From the NCBI GenBank assembly GCA_029564115.1, contig JAKQQP010000321.1, positions 1 through 7,815 on the forward strand: DNA of 7,815 bases. The letters run 5' to 3'. Positions 6,224-7,815 of the stretch are shown here, piece by piece. The translations under genes and the position numbers were made by a program. This stretch comes from Candidatus Rifleibacteriota bacterium (GTDB lineage Bacteria; Riflebacteria; Ozemobacteria; Ozemobacterales; Ozemobacteraceae). The notes below the pieces were generated by a model. That model had not been told where the DNA came from, did not search any database, and worked only from the letters and a program-made list of their open reading frames with translations. Numbering within the stretch: position 1 is the first letter of the stretch; every line of letters begins with the position of its first letter.

Positions 6224-6238
6224 TTGCCGAAAGGACAC
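6224..6238 (-). repeat. Right terminal inverted repeat of the IS66 element
   Basis: The plus strand reads TTGCCGAAAGGACAC, the inverted counterpart of 3566-3580 with one mismatch. Confidence 0.9.
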
Positions 6239-6246
6239 GAAACACC
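6239..6246 (+). repeat. Right 8-bp target-site duplication of the IS66 element
   Basis: GAAACACC, identical to 3558-3565. Confidence 0.9.
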
Positions 6247-6247
6247 T

Positions 6248-6545
6248 TTAAGACAAAGCACTGAGATTTTCGAGACTAGCAACTTTGCTGAAATATGACG
6301 GCAAGAACTGACTGATAAAGCTATAATCCGGACAATCATCTCGAAACCACGATTTCCAGAAAGAGATTGGGTCTAAACCTTTTAAGTAACCATCGCGTTT
6401 TGCCATACATCTGTTGTTTTCATCAATTCCAGCAGAAATTTCACAAACGCATGCATCAGCCTTACTTTCAAGAATACTCCCCACCACTCATTTTACGCCG
6501 TCTCTCAGAATATTTTCCAAGCTGCTGAATTCATCCAAGCGTTAC
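6248..6545 (-). pseudogene. Decayed gene of unknown function, part upstream of the IS66 insertion
   Basis: The minus strand is open from about 6545 to a TAA at 6250-6248, with one internal TGA (6490-6488). Before the TGA it reads LDEFSSLENILRDGVK. After it comes VGSILESKADACVCEISAGI, then KGLDPISFWKSWFRDDC and VASLENLSALS. Composition and the FWKSWFRDDC stretch look genuinely coding. The longest uninterrupted piece (6487-6248) would need a GTG start directly after the TGA and has no ribosome site, so a broken gene is more likely than a real 79-aa protein. The TAA lies one base from the IS66 target duplication. With one base restored there, the frame continues into VSNQDFAKARN beyond the IS. 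A second frame nearby (KTTVYEECNAWMNSAAW) also looks protein-like and may be the earlier part. The family is not recognised. Confidence 0.45.
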
Positions 6546-6667
6546 ATTCTTCATAAACCGTAGTCTTTTCAATCTGGATCTGCTAATCCCGGCTTTTATT
6601 GGCTTATGGAAAGACGATGGTTTTTTCTTCAGACACAACCTTTGATAATAACTCGAATAGCGATCTC

Positions 6668-6696
6668 TTGACAAAACAAAAAAAGCCCGTCATAAT
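6668..6696 (+). promoter_or_regulatory. Strong sigma70-type promoter for the 86-aa gene
   Basis: A perfect TTGACA (6668-6673) and CATAAT (6691-6696) are separated by exactly 17 bases. Transcription should start near 6703, about 50 bases before the GTG start. Confidence 0.75.
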
Positions 6697-6733
6697 TAGT
6701 CGCATCAGGCTAATCAGCCCGATGCGACTAATT
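6694..6733. promoter_or_regulatory. 40-bp palindrome over the -10 and start site (operator candidate)
   Basis: AATTAGTCGCATC (6694-6706) is followed by A, GGCT, AATC, AGCC, C and then the exact reverse complement of the 13-mer (6721-6733). That is 17 pairs with one A/C mismatch. It covers part of the -10 and the predicted start, so transcription begins inside its left arm. This favours a DNA operator bound by a dimeric repressor over an mRNA hairpin (inference). Confidence 0.65.
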
Positions 6734-6754
6734 GCAATATCGAGGAGAAGTCAA

Positions 6755-7015
6755 GTGGCGAGAGTTCAAGTTATTAATGAAGTTGAAGAAGATTTTGGAA
6801 AACCAGAAGAATGGGTTCTTAAACTCCAGTGGTGCTTATATGTGTATGACAATGGTGAATCTGAGAAGGGGTATCGATTCATTTGGCGAAGGCCAATAAG
6901 GGAAAATGGATCTTTACAGGCAGCTCGAGGACAAGCGAGAATACCTTCACTTAAAATAGCTAAAATTTTAATAAAAAAAGCAGAAGCTGACGGATGGGGA
7001 AGCTTTGATACTTAA
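6755..7015 (+). CDS. Small protein of unknown function (86 aa)
   Basis: The GTG at 6755 was chosen because GAGGAG lies 8 bases upstream and because the promoter and palindrome sit immediately before it. The same frame is open back to an ATG at 6599, but that lies upstream of the predicted transcription start. The protein begins MARVQVINEVEEDFGKPEEW. It has an aromatic-rich middle (LQWCLYVYDNG, GYRFIWRRP), a segment QAARGQARIPSL (55-66), and a lysine-rich helix (67-78) ending GWGSFDT. It is soluble, with no signal peptide or membrane segment, and has no motif I can assign. The alternating pattern suggests a small beta-rich fold ending in one helix. A controlled strong promoter for a tiny protein recalls cargo genes of mobile elements, such as antitoxins or small regulators, but nothing proves a function. 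The AT-rich gene ends exactly where the GC-rich structured region begins. Confidence 0.7.
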   Translation: MARVQVINEVEEDFGKPEEWVLKLQWCLYVYDNGESEKGYRFIWRRPIRENGSLQAARGQARIPSLKIAKILIKKAEADGWGSFDT

Positions 7016-7080
7016 TGTTGTCGCACGCTGAAAAAGTTGCCGAAAGCAAGTGTTAGAGACATGGCCGGGGCAGCTGGGCA

Positions 7081-7198
7081 TTGCGGCGACCTGCGGAAGC
7101 CCGAAAGGCTTTCCGGGAGGTGGGCAGGTGCGAGGCGGCGGAGCTGCCGCAGCCCTGGCCACCTCGACAGGACGCGGGGCGTGTGCCTTCCGAGGTGG
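7081..7198. other. GC-rich hairpin cluster after the 86-aa gene
   Basis: No credible gene lies in 7016-7387. Three hairpins were traced. ACCTGC (7089-7094) pairs with GCAGGT (7124-7129) around an inner GGAAGCC...GGCTTTCC stem (7095-7114). GCGGC (7135-7139) pairs with GCCGC (7146-7150). CCACCTCG (7159-7166) pairs with CGAGGTGG (7191-7198), with an inner ACGC/GCGT stem. I saw no strong helices in 7200-7387, though it stays G-rich. It may be the first domain of a larger structured region. Confidence 0.35.
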
Positions 7199-7387
7199 TT
7201 AATTGCCTCAAATGTGGGTCAATCGGGCCTGTTTAGCGCAAACTGGCGGGAAGCAAAACAGCTGGTATCGGGGTATTGGACTCGATCGGAAGGGGTGCCC
7301 GGATAATTTCAGAATCGGGTGCCACCTTGATCGGAGTTGGCATCGTTAGGGCAGAAAGTTGCGAAAATTGCAGACTAGCCCGCAAGT

Positions 7388-7594
7388 TTCCGCATAAACT
7401 TTGATAGCGCAGAACCGCGAGCGCGGCTCTGCGCTATCGCGCCAGAGTTGAGCTACGCTCGAACGGCTTGCCAGCCGACGCGCTTCGCGCTCTGGCTATC
7501 AACCCGTTCGAGCCGAATCGATCTAATGCCGGTTCGCCTTGGCAGGCGCCCCGGATTAGACCGAATCGGCTCAACTCTGGCGCGTTATGCGGAA
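7388..7594. other. 207-nt branched, highly base-paired element (structured RNA or folding DNA element)
   Basis: The closing stem is TTCCGCATAA (7388-7397) with TTATGCGGAA (7585-7594), perfect. Inside it are hairpin A (7403-7418 with 7423-7438, 15 of 16 pairs, loop GAGC) and stem B, GCGCCAGAGTTGAGC (7439-7453) with its exact complement (7569-7583). Stem B encloses hairpin C (7457-7466 with 7504-7513 perfect, then GCCAG/CTGGC and CGCG/CGCG around CTT). It also encloses hairpin D (7514-7532 with 7551-7568, about 16 pairs with two mismatches and one bulge, capped by CGCCT/AGGCG around TGGC). About three quarters of the bases are paired. No known RNA family was recognised. The 10-bp terminal repeat also fits a miniature transposable element, but no target duplication is evident. 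The strand is unknown. Confidence 0.6.
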
Positions 7595-7645
7595 GCCGAG
7601 TGAGCGCCCGACCGTTTACGGCTCGGGATGCGAGGGAGTGCCGGA

Positions 7646-7799
7646 GGCGAAGAGGCTGGCGGGGTAATGTCCGGCTAATGGGCCCTATTAGGCGGCAAGC
7701 GGCATCAGCAAAAAGCGTGACAGTTGGGAGGGCCGGGGAGGGGCCCGACTGGCGCGGTTTTTGCGCCGCGGTTACCCTGCGGTTTTCAGCCTCTTCGCC
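7646..7799. other. Second closed multi-hairpin domain near the right edge
   Basis: GGCGAAGAGGCTG (7646-7658) pairs perfectly with 7787-7799 and stacks directly on 7659-7667 with 7772-7780 (9 bp with one G-U, six-base bulge on the 3' side). Enclosed are three hairpins. CTAAT/ATTAG (7675-7691) is the first. The second is CAGTT (7721-7725) with 7747-7751 over GGGCC (7730-7734) with GGCCC (7742-7746). The third is GGCGC/GCGCC (7751-7767), which shares base 7751 with the second. Between this and the previous element, CCG-TTTA-CGG (7612-7621) forms a small hairpin and CCGAG (7596-7600) can pair with CTCGG (7622-7626). Organisation into one long closing stem around several hairpins is typical of structured RNAs. 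No family is recognised. Confidence 0.45.
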
Positions 7800-7815
7800 G
7801 GAGCTTGCGGGCGGT

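Larger units (their letters stand above)
3566..6238 (+). mobile_element. IS66-family insertion sequence, 2673 bp, with defined ends
   Basis: The boundaries come from sequence. The left terminal repeat GTATCCTTTCGGCAA (3566-3580) and the reverse complement of the right end, GTGTCCTTTCGGCAA (6238-6224), differ at one base of 15. Perfect GAAACACC duplications flank both. Inside are the three IS66 genes tnpA, tnpB and tnpC in order and on one strand, with an ATGA overlap of tnpA and tnpB. The size fits typical IS66 elements (about 2.5-2.7 kb). The right non-coding end (6057-6238) contains a TCACGG/CCGTGA hairpin at 6091-6106. The intact duplication suggests fairly recent insertion. The one obvious defect is the frame break in tnpC. 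It lies within decayed sequence inside the remains of a Tn3-family transposon. Confidence 0.92.

Noticed and set aside
7127..7150. GTGCGAGG as a possible group II intron 5' end
   Set aside because: No domain V sequence or intron-encoded protein is visible in the window. The motif alone is too short.
7037..7306. 89-aa plus-strand open frame
   Set aside because: Arg/Gly/Ser-rich composition, overlap with the hairpin cluster, and a start without a ribosome site indicate a chance frame.
7391..7592. Integron attC site (GCATAA ... GTTATGC at the two ends)
   Set aside because: The cores deviate from RYYYAAC and GTTRRRY, and the interior is a multi-branched fold rather than one extruded hairpin. 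No integrase or cassette array is seen.
1..7815. tRNA, rRNA or CRISPR array
   Set aside because: No cloverleaf with a T-arm consensus, no rRNA signature, and no regularly spaced repeats were seen.

Overview
The window looks like an accessory, mobile-element-rich stretch of a Gram-negative bacterial chromosome or large plasmid. It carries insertion-sequence and transposon debris, Shine-Dalgarno sites of the GGAGG type, standard stop codon use, and two proteins with Sec-type N-termini. I cannot name the genus. Base composition is patchy: GC-rich flanks (about 1-1400 and 7020-7815) surround an AT-richer middle.

Left part (1-1100): two minus-strand genes encode small excisionase/MerR-like helix-turn-helix (HTH) DNA-binding proteins. 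The first runs off the left edge. A nearly identical 16-bp direct-repeat motif lies upstream of both. A perfect 22-bp palindrome lies between them. This looks like a small self-regulated module.

Positions 1100-1752 hold no convincing gene. They contain a rod-shaped imperfect hairpin (1173-1338) with a large central internal loop, followed by several shorter hairpins. This is a candidate structured RNA. Its outline resembles 6S RNA, but no sequence identity was recognised.

Positions 1688-3091 hold two AT-rich plus-strand genes, each with a plausible sigma70-type promoter. One is a secreted protein with a TPR-like region (201 aa). The other is a membrane-anchored protein of unknown function (218 aa).

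Position 3230 is the outer end of a Tn3-family transposon: a 38-bp terminal repeat with the C-terminal remnant of its transposase beside it. The transposon extends to the right, and its other end is not visible. Inside it lies a decayed minus-strand gene, broken by stops and frameshifts. An IS66-family insertion sequence (3566-6238, 2673 bp) has inserted into that gene. The ends of this element are exact: 15-bp terminal inverted repeats with 14 matches, and an 8-bp target duplication GAAACACC on both sides. It carries tnpA, tnpB and a tnpC whose frame is broken by a single +1 shift near a CCCC run.

Positions 6668-7015 hold a strong promoter with a 40-bp palindrome over its -10/+1 region. It drives an 86-aa protein of unknown function.

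The last 800 bases (7016-7815) are GC-rich, have no credible gene and are densely folded. The strongest element is a 207-nt four-helix branched structure (7388-7594). A second closed, multi-hairpin domain follows at 7646-7799. Together they may be part of a large structured RNA or a DNA-folding mobile element that continues past the right edge. These structured regions are the most likely place for something undescribed.
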